DNA from: Isotricha intestinalis
Taxonomy: Eukaryota > Ciliophora > Litostomatea > Vestibuliferida > Isotrichidae
NCBI GenBank assembly: GCA_023807065.1
Contig: JAJJLU010000451.1
Location: 1-42,255, forward strand
Length of the DNA: 42,255 bases
Reading direction: 5' to 3'
Shown here in pieces: positions 1 through 8,756 of the stretch; within the stretch, counting starts at the first letter, position 1, and every line of letters begins with the position of its first letter. The notes under the pieces were generated by a model, which was not told the origin of the DNA, did not search any database, and was given only the letters and a program-made list of their open reading frames with translations. The position numbers and the translations under genes were made by a program.

Positions 1-20
1 CCCCAATCCCCAATCCCCAA
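1..20. repeat. Telomeric repeat, C-rich strand (CCCCAAT)n
   Basis: Two full CCCCAAT units followed by CCCCAA, at the very first base and pointing inward, as expected for the 5' C-strand of a left chromosome end. The 7-base unit differs from the Tetrahymena (CCCCAA) and Euplotes/Oxytricha (CCCCAAAA) units. The rest of the window contains no second copy of the array, and the right edge has no GGGG-containing counterpart. Confidence 0.9.
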
Positions 21-487
21 AAATTATAGTTAAACCAATCATTATAATAAATCTATTTTTTAAAAATAATAGTACATATAAAAATAAAAAAATTAAAATA
101 TTGTTTTAATATACTTTTAAAACTGAATTTTGAGAATAATTGTTTTTTGAAATACTAATTTATTAAAAAATCAGAAAGAAAAAACAAGGAATATCTTAAT
201 GTCAAAATCTGATGATTAAATTAAAATATTGTTTTTCCAGACAAAAATTTTGAAAAGAAAAATTTAGAAAATATTTAATGTTTCCGATATAAATTGATTA
301 AAGTTTTATGCATTATAATAGTTAAATTTTAATTTATCTTTTTCCTCAAACCATAAATAAATAAGAAAAATATTATTGAATTAAGTTAATATATTCTACT
401 TTAATTCAAAACAATAATTTTTTTATATTTTAACAATTCTATTTATATAATTAATATTTAAATTTAAAAAATAAAGTAAATTAAAAA
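21..487. other. Subtelomeric spacer, no gene seen
   Basis: About 470 bases of A/T-rich DNA between the telomere and the MND1 start codon. All frames on both strands are closed by many stops. I see no repeats, RNA gene or recognisable motif. It presumably includes the MND1 promoter and 5' UTR, which becomes A-rich just before the ATG. Confidence 0.6.
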
Positions 488-1102
488 ATGAAGAAAAAAA
501 AAGGAATGTCATTAGAAGAAAAAAGGCAAATTTTGTTAGGTTTGTTTAGAAAAGAGCATTCATTTTTCCATTATAAAGAAATAGAAAAGTATTGTACTCA
601 ACATAAATTAAATTTTATGATTGTTAAAGATTTACTTCAAGGAATTTTAGCAGATAATTTAGTAGAGACTGAAAAAATAGGTTCAAGTAGTTTTTATTGG
701 TCTTTACCTACAAGAGTATTAGCAGCCAAAAAAAATATATTAGAAAGAGAAAATGAAAGAAAAGAAAATATAATATCTGATATTGAAAACACAAACAAAA
801 AAATTAATGAATGTAAAAATTTAAGAAAAAATGATGATAGACAAAAAAAATTAGATGAATTAGATGAATGTATCAAAAAAAAAGAAGAATATGATAAAAT
901 AATTAAAAGTTTTAAAAAATCTGATCCTGAAAGATATGAAAAATTAATTAATGAAAATAAATCTTATGTGCAGTTATATGAAAATTGGGCTGATAATATT
1001 TTTACTTTAGAACAATGGTTAAGGACAAAAAGACCTGATGTTAAAATTATAGATATGTTTCCTGAATTAAAAGAATTACATTTATTTGATGAGGAGGAAT
1101 AA
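488..1102 (+). CDS. MND1: Meiotic nuclear division protein 1 (Mnd1)
   Basis: 204 aa, the usual Mnd1 length (about 205 in human). In eukaryotes Mnd1 pairs with Hop2; the heterodimer stimulates Dmc1/Rad51 strand invasion during meiotic recombination in the nucleus. The N-terminus KKKKGMSLEEKR, the winged-helix segment with the IGSSSFYWSLPT core (about residues 64-75) and the C-terminal WADNIFTLEQWL motif (about 168-179) are diagnostic. Residues about 82-155 are a Lys/Glu-rich coiled coil, as in the family. The ATG at 488 gives the conserved start and is preceded by an A-rich leader; the stop is TAA. No intron is needed. It is the gene nearest the telomere, and its left neighbour is only subtelomeric spacer. 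Confidence 0.95.
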   Translation: MKKKKGMSLEEKRQILLGLFRKEHSFFHYKEIEKYCTQHKLNFMIVKDLLQGILADNLVETEKIGSSSFYWSLPTRVLAAKKNILERENERKENIISDIENTNKKINECKNLRKNDDRQKKLDELDECIKKKEEYDKIIKSFKKSDPERYEKLINENKSYVQLYENWADNIFTLEQWLRTKRPDVKIIDMFPELKELHLFDEEE

Positions 1103-1702
1103 ATTTTGTTATTATTTAAATATAATATAAAATTTAATATATAATTATATATTTATTCCATTTTAAAAATTTTATTTATTTGATATTGAATCTTTATTTG
1201 TTATCTTAAGAATAATTTTTATAATTAAAATGAATTTTTTTTGAATTTTAATTCAATGATAGTTTTTACCAAAATTTCACTTTTTCCTTTTAATAATTAT
1301 AAAAAAATTTTGTGATAATTCAACATTTGGATTTATAAAGGTTCTTTTTTTAAAATATTGTTTTAAATCTTGTTTTAAGTTAAATTAATCAAAATTCTTT
1401 AAGATGATTTCATCATTATTAAAGGTGATTTATTTGTTTTCAATTAAATATTAAATTTATTTGACGAAAGTTTTTTTTTTAATTTTGATGATTATATTCT
1501 TGTTTTTTTTTGACATTTTCTTTAAAAAGATGAATTTATCTTAACATCGATATATAAATGATTCAAGTTTTTTGTGATTTTTTTGAATTATTATATCTTC
1601 TACATATTTTTCATTCTTTGAATGAGATTTTAATTTTTTTGAGAAGCAATCATATTTACTTAATTTTTAAATTTTTTAATTATAAATATTTTATTTATTG
1701 TC
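1103..1702. other. Intergenic gap, convergent 3' ends; no gene supported
   Basis: 600 bases between the 3' ends of MND1 and the HP1-like gene. One minus-strand stretch (about 1552-1665) is open for about 38 codons and lies in frame with the HP1-like gene beyond its stop. It has no start or splice signals. Past it the frame holds many TAA codons and GC-rich third positions, which argues against coding. Confidence 0.5.
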
Positions 1703-2269
1703 TTATATTAATGTATATTCATTAATTTTAGAATTGAAATTTATTTTTTTCCCATTAATGTTGATATAATTTTCTAAAAATGATATCAGGGAATGAGGAT
1801 ATAAATCTTTAATCATTTTATAAGATTCTTCAGTTTCTTTTTCTTCTCCTTTCCATTTTACTTTTAATAATAATTTATTGTTATTTTCATATATATTAGT
1901 TAATCTCTCTGGAGATTTACTTAAATCTAAAAATTCTTCTTTTTCATTATTTTTTTCACCTGATGAAAGAATTAAATCATCAAAATTTTCTTCCCTCTTT
2001 TTTCCTAGAAAATAATAATTTTGTTCCTTTTTAATATTTGAATTAGGATATTCATTTAAATCAATTATTCCTTTTTTATATTGCTCATTTAATTCTTTTT
2101 CATATTTATCAATTAATAATCTTATTGATGATAAATTTTGATATAATTCCCAAGTATTATAATTTTCATTATAACCAAAATATTTAACATAATAAGAAAC
2201 ATTTCCATCTCTTTCAATTCTTTTTCCTTCTATTCTTTCTATTTTTTTTTCTTGCTTATTTCTATTCAT
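1703..2269 (-). CDS. HP1-like chromodomain + chromoshadow protein
   Basis: 188 aa. An N-terminal chromodomain (about residues 10-58) shows the SYYVKYFGY...NTWE core of HP1 proteins. A C-terminal chromoshadow-like domain (about 128-175) has LLLKVKWKGEE followed by a helix resembling the FYEERL segment. HP1 proteins read H3K9 methylation through the chromodomain and dimerise through the shadow domain; in ciliates relatives act in heterochromatin and in programmed DNA elimination. Two of the three aromatic cage positions are filled (Tyr30 in place of Trp, Tyr33), but the first, normally Tyr, aligns with Lys8. The linker is short and charged. ATG at 2269, TAA stop. Family assignment is good; the nuclear role is inferred. 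Confidence 0.85.
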   Translation of the reverse strand: MNRNKQEKKIERIEGKRIERDGNVSYYVKYFGYNENYNTWELYQNLSSIRLLIDKYEKELNEQYKKGIIDLNEYPNSNIKKEQNYYFLGKKREENFDDLILSSGEKNNEKEEFLDLSKSPERLTNIYENNNKLLLKVKWKGEEKETEESYKMIKDLYPHSLISFLENYININGKKINFNSKINEYTLI

Positions 2270-3467
2270 AATTTATTAAATTATAAAGTAATTGTTTTTT
2301 TAAATTAGAAATATTTATATATAACTTTTAAATAGATAATTTAACTTATTTATTACTTTTTTAAATTATATTAATTCTTTCTGACTATGACAGAAATAGT
2401 TATTTAAATAATAATTTTCTTCATCTGTTAATTGTTTGATTGATTTATATACTCTGGTTTAACTCTTATTATTTTTAATATTATATATTTTGAGTAATTG
2501 TAAAAATAGAATTAAAATTTTATTTTTATTTTATTAAAAAGAAATCATAATACCTATATTATAAAAAGATGATTGGGACTACATAATTTGAATTTTTACT
2601 CAATTAAATTTAATTCTATTCTTCTTAAACATAAGTACACTATATAAAAAAATAAAAAGTTAATTTTGCTAATTACCTGAGGTTAAAATGTTCACTTTTT
2701 ATATATGTAAATCATTCAATTGAAAAATATATGGATTAACAATAATGTAAATTTTATGATTAAAAAAAATTAAAAAATCAATTTAATCAAAATTTTATTT
2801 TATTTTGATTCATATATATATTAATTAATAAATCTAATGATATCTTTAGACTTAAATTATGTTATTAATTTTATTTTATAAAGTTTATTTAAATCATCAA
2901 CAAATAAATTTAGAGAATTTTCAATTAAATATCTTTATTTTATCAGTTAAATCATTGAGCAATTCAGTTTTTCCAAATTTTTTTCAATAATATAATCATT
3001 AGTTTTTATTAAATAGTCAATGAATTTAGATAATTTTCTCATTATATGAATTAATCAAATTTTATAATAAGATTTATTTTTTAAATTTTTAATGCAATAT
3101 ATTTTTGAATTAAAAAGAAAAACTAAACATTTTTAAATTTCTCAAATCAAAAAGATTAAAATTTGAAAATAAAATATTTGATTCATAATTCCATTTCTTT
3201 TTTGAATCTCCTTTTCCACCATTAGTTTATATTCTTCATTACTAATTTTATTCCATCATAATTATTCTTTTAAATATAATTTTTTCTTTTTCTTTCTTTG
3301 AAATTCATTGAATTATTCTTCTACATTTTATCGATAATTTTATAAATAATATTATTTAATATATAAATAAAAAGAAATAAAAATAAGATTTAACAAATTT
3401 TAAAAATGATAATCCAATAAAAATTTAATATTTCCCATTAAGAAAAAACCAAAAAAATTAAAATAAC
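2270..3467. other. Long intergenic gap with possible decayed gene
   Basis: Nearly 1.2 kb between two minus-strand genes. Apart from the broken coding-like stretch listed separately (2821-3340), there is only a 31-codon open piece on the minus strand at about 2373-2465, in frame with the HP1-like ATG but separated from it by several TAA codons. No RNA gene, repeat or mobile element is recognised. Confidence 0.5.
2821..3340 (-). pseudogene. Possible decayed protein-coding gene
   Basis: Minus-strand protein-like pieces lie in different frames: one around 3150-3329 (containing NEEYKLMVEKEIQKRNG) interrupted by TAA and TGA, and another from an ATG at 3042 down to about 2821 (starting MRKLSKFIDYLIKTNDY) interrupted only by TAA codons. 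No splice sites reconcile them. The amino-acid make-up resembles this genome's real proteins, but AT-rich DNA produces similar strings by chance, and third-position GC is not clearly lower than first-position GC. Unidentified; a weak call. Confidence 0.2.
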
Positions 3468-4466
3468 TTAAAAAGACCCATTTTTATTTTCTTCTTTTTT
3501 AACTTTAAATTTCTTATAAACTATTCCTTTATCTCTTTCATCTTTATTAGGATTATAATATTTATGAATTACTTTAGGATGACTAAGAGGATTAAAATCT
3601 TGTGGTCCAAAAGTTCTCAAACCAATTTCAAAACCACTTAAAGAATTTCCATGATAACTTAATAAATGTCTAATACTATTAATATTTTTAGTTTTATATT
3701 TCATATTATATTTTTCTCTTTCTAAATGTTCTCCTAACCAATCAGCTGCAAATTTTTTATTAGGTCTTACAGTTTTCCTAATAATTTTATCATTTTCATA
3801 TTCCATTTTTTCATTAATATGTTCATAATCTCTAATAACATATTTATTAATTCTTTGTAAGTTTTCTTTTGATTTTTCTCTTAAAGGAGGTAAAAAATTA
3901 GTAGAAGTTGCTCTTGGAGAATAAGCTAAATTTTTCCATTGTTCATTATGTTTAAAAATTTTAACTCCTTTACTAGGTTTATATTTTCTCAAAGTACTTT
4001 CATAATTTATTTGACTTGAATTTATAATATAACAATTTTTATGAACTAGATGATTTAACTTAAAAGGATTATCATAATGTAAAAAAGGTTCTGGTGCTGT
4101 TGGAACTCTTGTTTTTCTTGCATACTTTTCAAAATCATTTTCATAAAATGTTGGTGGATTAGATGAAATCTCTTTTGGTATTTTCCATTTTTTTTTATCA
4201 TCTCTTAATTCTAATGTCCAATCTAAATCTCCTTGAGTAAAAGCATGATTTTTTAATAAATGAACATATTCATTTATATTCTTTGGATATATAACCGCTG
4301 TATCTGATTTTGTATTTTTAGTTTTTAAAGGATCAAAATTTATCATGTTGGGATTTTTTATTGATTTTGATGTATCATTTGTAGTTTTTGTCATATGAAA
4401 TTTTGTTTGATCATTACTATGAATTGCTGATATGTCTTTTATATTTGTTTTTATTGATTTTTTCAT
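3468..4466 (-). CDS. Hypothetical protein, 332 aa
   Basis: I do not recognise this family. The protein is basic and mostly non-repetitive, with an Asn/Lys/Thr-rich start (residues 1-60), then a better-ordered part with many Trp, Tyr, Pro and His residues (for example GDLDWTLELRDDKKKWKIP, LREKSKENLQRINKY, FAADWLGEHLERE, GLRTFGPQDFNPLSHPKVIH). No signal peptide, transmembrane segment or coiled coil stands out. Such extended Pro/Tyr/Trp-rich proteins are often cytoskeletal or axonemal in ciliates, but that is only a guess. The codon pattern (AT-rich third positions) and the long open frame support a real gene; ATG at 4466, TAA stop. Confidence 0.8.
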   Translation of the reverse strand: MKKSIKTNIKDISAIHSNDQTKFHMTKTTNDTSKSIKNPNMINFDPLKTKNTKSDTAVIYPKNINEYVHLLKNHAFTQGDLDWTLELRDDKKKWKIPKEISSNPPTFYENDFEKYARKTRVPTAPEPFLHYDNPFKLNHLVHKNCYIINSSQINYESTLRKYKPSKGVKIFKHNEQWKNLAYSPRATSTNFLPPLREKSKENLQRINKYVIRDYEHINEKMEYENDKIIRKTVRPNKKFAADWLGEHLEREKYNMKYKTKNINSIRHLLSYHGNSLSGFEIGLRTFGPQDFNPLSHPKVIHKYYNPNKDERDKGIVYKKFKVKKEENKNGSF

Positions 4467-4588
4467 TTTTTACTTTTGGATTATTTGATTATATTATTTT
4501 AATTTTATTATTTATGACTATTCAAAAATATAAAAAAAATTATTTTAAAAATATTTTAACTTTTTTTCTTTAAATTTTTGAAATATAT

Positions 4589-5845
4589 TTAGTCTTCATT
4601 TGACAAAGATTCAGAATAATCATAATCATCATTTGAGAAATCATCATCTAAATTTTCTTCTTCCTCTTCTTCTTTTTTATCAGAAACTTTTTCATACAAT
4701 TTTATTCTATCTATTGCATGTTGAAAATAATCAAATCCTTCATTTTGAATGTATTTTTCAAAATCTAAATAAAAAGAACAATGAAGTACCCAAAAAACAT
4801 TAATTAAACAATGTAAATTTAAATAATATTTTTTAGATTTAACTTCATTTAAAATTTTTTCGCCTTCTTTATTATTCATTAACTCACAATGAATTTCTAA
4901 AAATTTATTTATAAACTTTAAATAAATTTTATAAGATGAATCTAAATCTAAATTATTTTCATTAAATTCATAATTCGGCAAATAATTAAATACAGTTTCA
5001 TTTAAATAATTAACAATATCAAAGCCTATAATATTTAAACAAGAAAAATCATTTTCAATAAAATTTATTTTTAAATCATCTTTTAATATTAGTTTCCTTT
5101 GCCCAAAATCATTATGATTTATAGTCATTAATCCATTTGTTGGAAAAGATAATTTAAATAAATGTTTAAAATTGTTAATAAAAAATTCTAATTTTTGAAA
5201 TTCTTCAAATATTGTTTTATCAGTACATTTTATACATCTTGCTTTAAATTTTAATGCAAATATTTTAAAAGTATTTAAAGCTTGTTCATATAAATCTTTG
5301 AAGCACATATCAAAAAAATTATTTTTTAAAAATTGATTATTATAATCATCATCTTCTAATTCCTTATTAAGTGAATTTATTAAAATTTTAAATTTTGAAT
5401 TTAATTGATCTTCACATTTCAAAGTAAATGTAAAAATACTTGCAATTAAAGAATATGATATTAAAATTTGAATTATTTGTTCAATTATATCACTTTGGAA
5501 TTGATTTGATCTTGTTAATCTTTTTGAATTTGAAATATATTCTTCAATCCTATATGAATTTTTTGGGTCTTTAAATAAAATTTTTGATGATAAATTTTGT
5601 GAAACAGGTAATTCACAAGAGTTGTTTATGCTTTCTGAAATTTTGGAATAATTTTTATATATTAGTCTATCATTCAGTTCTAATGTTGTTTTATCATAGA
5701 TTTTAATGATATAAGTTGTATCTATTATTTCATTTACTTTTTTAATTTTTATTTCATAAAGTGATTTAGCATTTTTTATCCCTTTGTTGTTTTCAAGAAA
5801 AGTGAAAATATTTTCTATAATAAGTTCTTTTGAATCATTGCTCAT
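4589..5845 (-). CDS. Choline/ethanolamine kinase-like protein with altered active site
   Basis: 418 aa. The C-lobe follows the choline/ethanolamine kinase fold: TINHNDFGQRKLIL (residues 241-254) matches the Brenner loop HNDLxxxN, and NFIENDFSCLNIIGFDIVN (261-279) matches the family LIDFEYxxYNYRGFDIGN block without gaps. An RIEEYI segment (99-104) matches the N-lobe EEFIP-type motif. The family phosphorylates choline or ethanolamine as the first step of the Kennedy phospholipid pathway. Asp246 of the HND motif is kept, but the metal-binding Asn is Lys251 and the DFE-type Asp is Glu264, so activity is doubtful. It ends in an acidic tail (about 394-418). It could be a divergent kinase or a pseudokinase. 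ATG at 5845, TAA stop. Confidence 0.75.
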   Translation of the reverse strand: MSNDSKELIIENIFTFLENNKGIKNAKSLYEIKIKKVNEIIDTTYIIKIYDKTTLELNDRLIYKNYSKISESINNSCELPVSQNLSSKILFKDPKNSYRIEEYISNSKRLTRSNQFQSDIIEQIIQILISYSLIASIFTFTLKCEDQLNSKFKILINSLNKELEDDDYNNQFLKNNFFDMCFKDLYEQALNTFKIFALKFKARCIKCTDKTIFEEFQKLEFFINNFKHLFKLSFPTNGLMTINHNDFGQRKLILKDDLKINFIENDFSCLNIIGFDIVNYLNETVFNYLPNYEFNENNLDLDSSYKIYLKFINKFLEIHCELMNNKEGEKILNEVKSKKYYLNLHCLINVFWVLHCSFYLDFEKYIQNEGFDYFQHAIDRIKLYEKVSDKKEEEEEENLDDDFSNDDYDYSESLSNED

Positions 5846-6075
5846 TTATGTTTAAAAAGTTTAATCAATAATTTTGAATAAATAAATTAGTTATATTTTT
5901 AAAAATATTTTTTAAATGAATTAATTTATTTTGTTTTTGAAAAAAATTTGATTTTTATTTATTATATAATGCATTAATTTTATTTTTTAAAAAAATTTGA
6001 ATCACAACATAAAAATTATTATTTTAAATAAAAATATGACTATTAAATATATTATTAAATTATAAAAAATTCTTA

Positions 6076-8118
6076 TTATTCATAATTCACACATCTACAC
6101 CAAAGAGGTTTCAAATCATACTTATAAGTATCACAATCTCTGTTTAATCCATCAACTTCTTCTAAAACAGTTTGTCCATATCTTGAATGATATTGACTTC
6201 CTTTTTCAAATCCAAATAAATGTAACATTGTATCATGAATATCATAAGGAGTAACTAATCTTTGCTGATTTTTTAATAAACTCAATCTTTCTTTTTCAAT
6301 TTCTCCTTTTTTTGGAAATAAAATAAACCAACTTCCCAAAGTTTTTTCCAAAACAAAATCTTCAACTTGGAAAATATTATAAAATCCAATCATATTATTT
6401 CCATGATCAGAAACAATAAAAAGAGCTGTATCATCTAAATAACCTTTATTTTTAAAACTATTTAAAAATATTTCTAATCTTTCATCTAAATATCTTACTA
6501 CTTCACCAGTTCCTTCATGTGCATCTTGAAAAGCAACTCTTAAGAATTTTCTTTCATTTTTATAAGCATCCCAAAATTTTTCTCCATAATCTAAAACATA
6601 ATCAAAAGTATCTCTTCCATATAAACATCTTCTTCTAATTGAATAAGGACCTAAATAAGGAGTATAAGGATTTTCTAAATTATAAAAATTAGGATCACAC
6701 ATCATTGCAATATTTTCATGATCAAAATCTTCAAAAGTCATATTTGCAGTATAATCATTTTCTAAATCATATAATTCTCTTGAACAAATATCATTTGATT
6801 GACCTGTTATATATCCTCTTTCTTTAAAAGCCCTTATTATATTTGTTCCATTTGAATTAAACATTGATTCCCCATAAAACATTGGATTAACATTTGGAGG
6901 TGTGAAATATATAAAAGAATGATATTTTAACATTTGATAAAATGATTTTTCATTAGAATTATAATATTGTTTCAAAAAATTTTGAGTATGTTTCATTTTT
7001 CTTACAAAATGAGGACGAGAAATTGCATCTATATATATAAAAAGGAAATTTTTATATCTGGGAATTTTTTCTTTTGGTAATTTATTAAATATTTCTTCTC
7101 TTTCTTTTACTATTCTTTCATTTCTATTTATTATTATTTTTATTGTTCCTAATTCTGTTATTGGATTAAAATTTAATATTATTTCTGGTTTATTTTCATT
7201 ATCATAAAAATTATCTTTATCCATATCAATAAAATCATTCATTACTACTCTTAAGAATCTATCATAATGACTTTGATTTAACCAAGTATATTTCGTTGTA
7301 ATTGGGTAAGCTAAATTATAACTATTATTAAATCTTTTAGGTAAATATTTAATTAATTCCTGTCTTTCTCCTCCTCTAAAATTTTGACAATCTTCACCCA
7401 ATATTCTACTTACATCAAAAATTCCATCAATCATATTTATCCAACATTTATGAGGATGTACTATATAACATTTATCATATTTTTTATCATTTATTACTTT
7501 CATTCCATTTAACCCATCAAACCATTTTTTACAACCATATCTTAATTTAAATGAAGTATATAATATTGTAAAGATGAATGATAAGAAAAGAAATAATAAA
7601 ATTTTATTATATTTTTTCCTTTTTAAATATGTTAAAAATAGAATTAAAGATATTAATATTGAAAATACAATTAAAAGAAAATAAAATACCATTTTATTAT
7701 AAGAACCATGTTTTGATAAATCACTTCCTTTATCATAAAAATAAAGTAAAAATACATAAATTGGTATTATATAAATTAAATGTTTGTAAGAAACTTTTTT
7801 AAATAACATTAAAGTTATTATTATTGCAAAAATTAAAGAACAAATTGCCATATACAAACCTAATAAATAAAAAAATCCTGGACTTAAAGTTACTAAACAA
7901 TAAGATTGAGTCCCATCACAACCTTTTAAACTTAATTTATATAGTATTACTGATATTATTATTGATATTAAAACATATATGTCTATTTTTTTTATTTTTG
8001 ATTCTTTTATTTTTTTTATCTTTGATAAATCTTCCATTGATAAATGTTTTTCATTTTCTTCTTTTTCTGTTTTTCTACTTCTAATTTCCTCTTCCCTTAA
8101 ATGAGTAAATTCAGTCAT
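6076..8118 (-). CDS. DUF229 sulfatase-like membrane protein, five TM segments
   Basis: 680 aa. The N-terminal part holds five predicted membrane helices (about residues 45-62, 81-106, 112-128, 142-165, 172-190). The large remainder is a DUF229 domain of the alkaline phosphatase/sulfatase superfamily, with the nucleophile region YIDAISRPHF (362-371; Asp364, candidate nucleophile Ser367) and the metal-binding VSDHGNN (569-575; Asp571, His572). A Cys of the classical sulfatase CxPxR motif is absent, so this is not a formylglycine sulfatase. The substrate is unknown; superfamily members hydrolyse or transfer phosphate, sulfate or phosphoethanolamine groups. The catalytic domain probably faces the ER/Golgi lumen or outside. 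ATG at 8118 and TAA stop; no intron needed. Confidence 0.85.
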   Translation of the reverse strand: MTEFTHLREEEIRSRKTEKEENEKHLSMEDLSKIKKIKESKIKKIDIYVLISIIISVILYKLSLKGCDGTQSYCLVTLSPGFFYLLGLYMAICSLIFAIIITLMLFKKVSYKHLIYIIPIYVFLLYFYDKGSDLSKHGSYNKMVFYFLLIVFSILISLILFLTYLKRKKYNKILLFLFLSFIFTILYTSFKLRYGCKKWFDGLNGMKVINDKKYDKCYIVHPHKCWINMIDGIFDVSRILGEDCQNFRGGERQELIKYLPKRFNNSYNLAYPITTKYTWLNQSHYDRFLRVVMNDFIDMDKDNFYDNENKPEIILNFNPITELGTIKIIINRNERIVKEREEIFNKLPKEKIPRYKNFLFIYIDAISRPHFVRKMKHTQNFLKQYYNSNEKSFYQMLKYHSFIYFTPPNVNPMFYGESMFNSNGTNIIRAFKERGYITGQSNDICSRELYDLENDYTANMTFEDFDHENIAMMCDPNFYNLENPYTPYLGPYSIRRRCLYGRDTFDYVLDYGEKFWDAYKNERKFLRVAFQDAHEGTGEVVRYLDERLEIFLNSFKNKGYLDDTALFIVSDHGNNMIGFYNIFQVEDFVLEKTLGSWFILFPKKGEIEKERLSLLKNQQRLVTPYDIHDTMLHLFGFEKGSQYHSRYGQTVLEEVDGLNRDCDTYKYDLKPLWCRCVNYE

Positions 8119-8756
8119 TTAAATGTTTCAAATTTTTATTAATTTATTTTTTAAATAAATTATCGTTTTGTAAATTAATTATTTTATTATCTCATTTTTA
8201 ATTTAGGATTTCTAAGTATATTTAATAATTTATGAAATTAAATTTATCAAAAACTAAAATTTATTTTTTAATTGTTTCTTTATTTGTTTATTTTATACTA
8301 TTAACAATTTTTGTGATTGATTTTTGATTTTTTTTATATTGAAGAATTTGTTAAATTTTAGTAATTATAATAATATTATTCTTCATTATAGATTTTCAAA
8401 ATTCTTTTAATATAAGCAACAAATTTTTAAGTAAAAAAAAAAATTCTATCAAATTTTAATTATAAAAATTTTAATTACTTTAAAAAACATATTTTTAAAT
8501 ATTGATTTTATTTTAATTATTTTAAACACGATATAAAAAAAATAATCATATAAAAAATAAAAAATTTTATAATATAATTCAAAGCAGATAAAATAATAGA
8601 ATTTTGAATAAAAACAAAGTAAAGGATTCAATTAGGAAAATATTCCTATTGTTAATTTTTTCATTTTTTATTCTTCCATAAAATTTTTAAGAATCAAATA
8701 AATATTTATAAATATTCAAACATAGATATATTTTTTATTATTATTTTATTAAACTT
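8119..8756. other. Intergenic gap, no gene seen
   Basis: About 640 bases. A 60-codon minus-strand frame (8449-8631) encodes only Phe/Tyr/Ile/Lys-type residues and lacks the first-position GC enrichment of real genes, so I regard it as chance. The segment should carry the promoter of the DUF229 gene and the 3' end of the 848-aa gene. Confidence 0.6.

Noticed and set aside
1280..1702. Apparent C-terminal extension of the HP1-like protein if TAA were Gln
   Set aside because: The HP1-like domain ends naturally at its TAA. The extension contains about nine TAA and GC-rich third positions, consistent with non-coding DNA.
8449..8631. 60-codon minus-strand frame
   Set aside because: Almost only Phe, Tyr, Ile and Lys codons with no first-position G enrichment; typical chance frame in AT-rich spacer.
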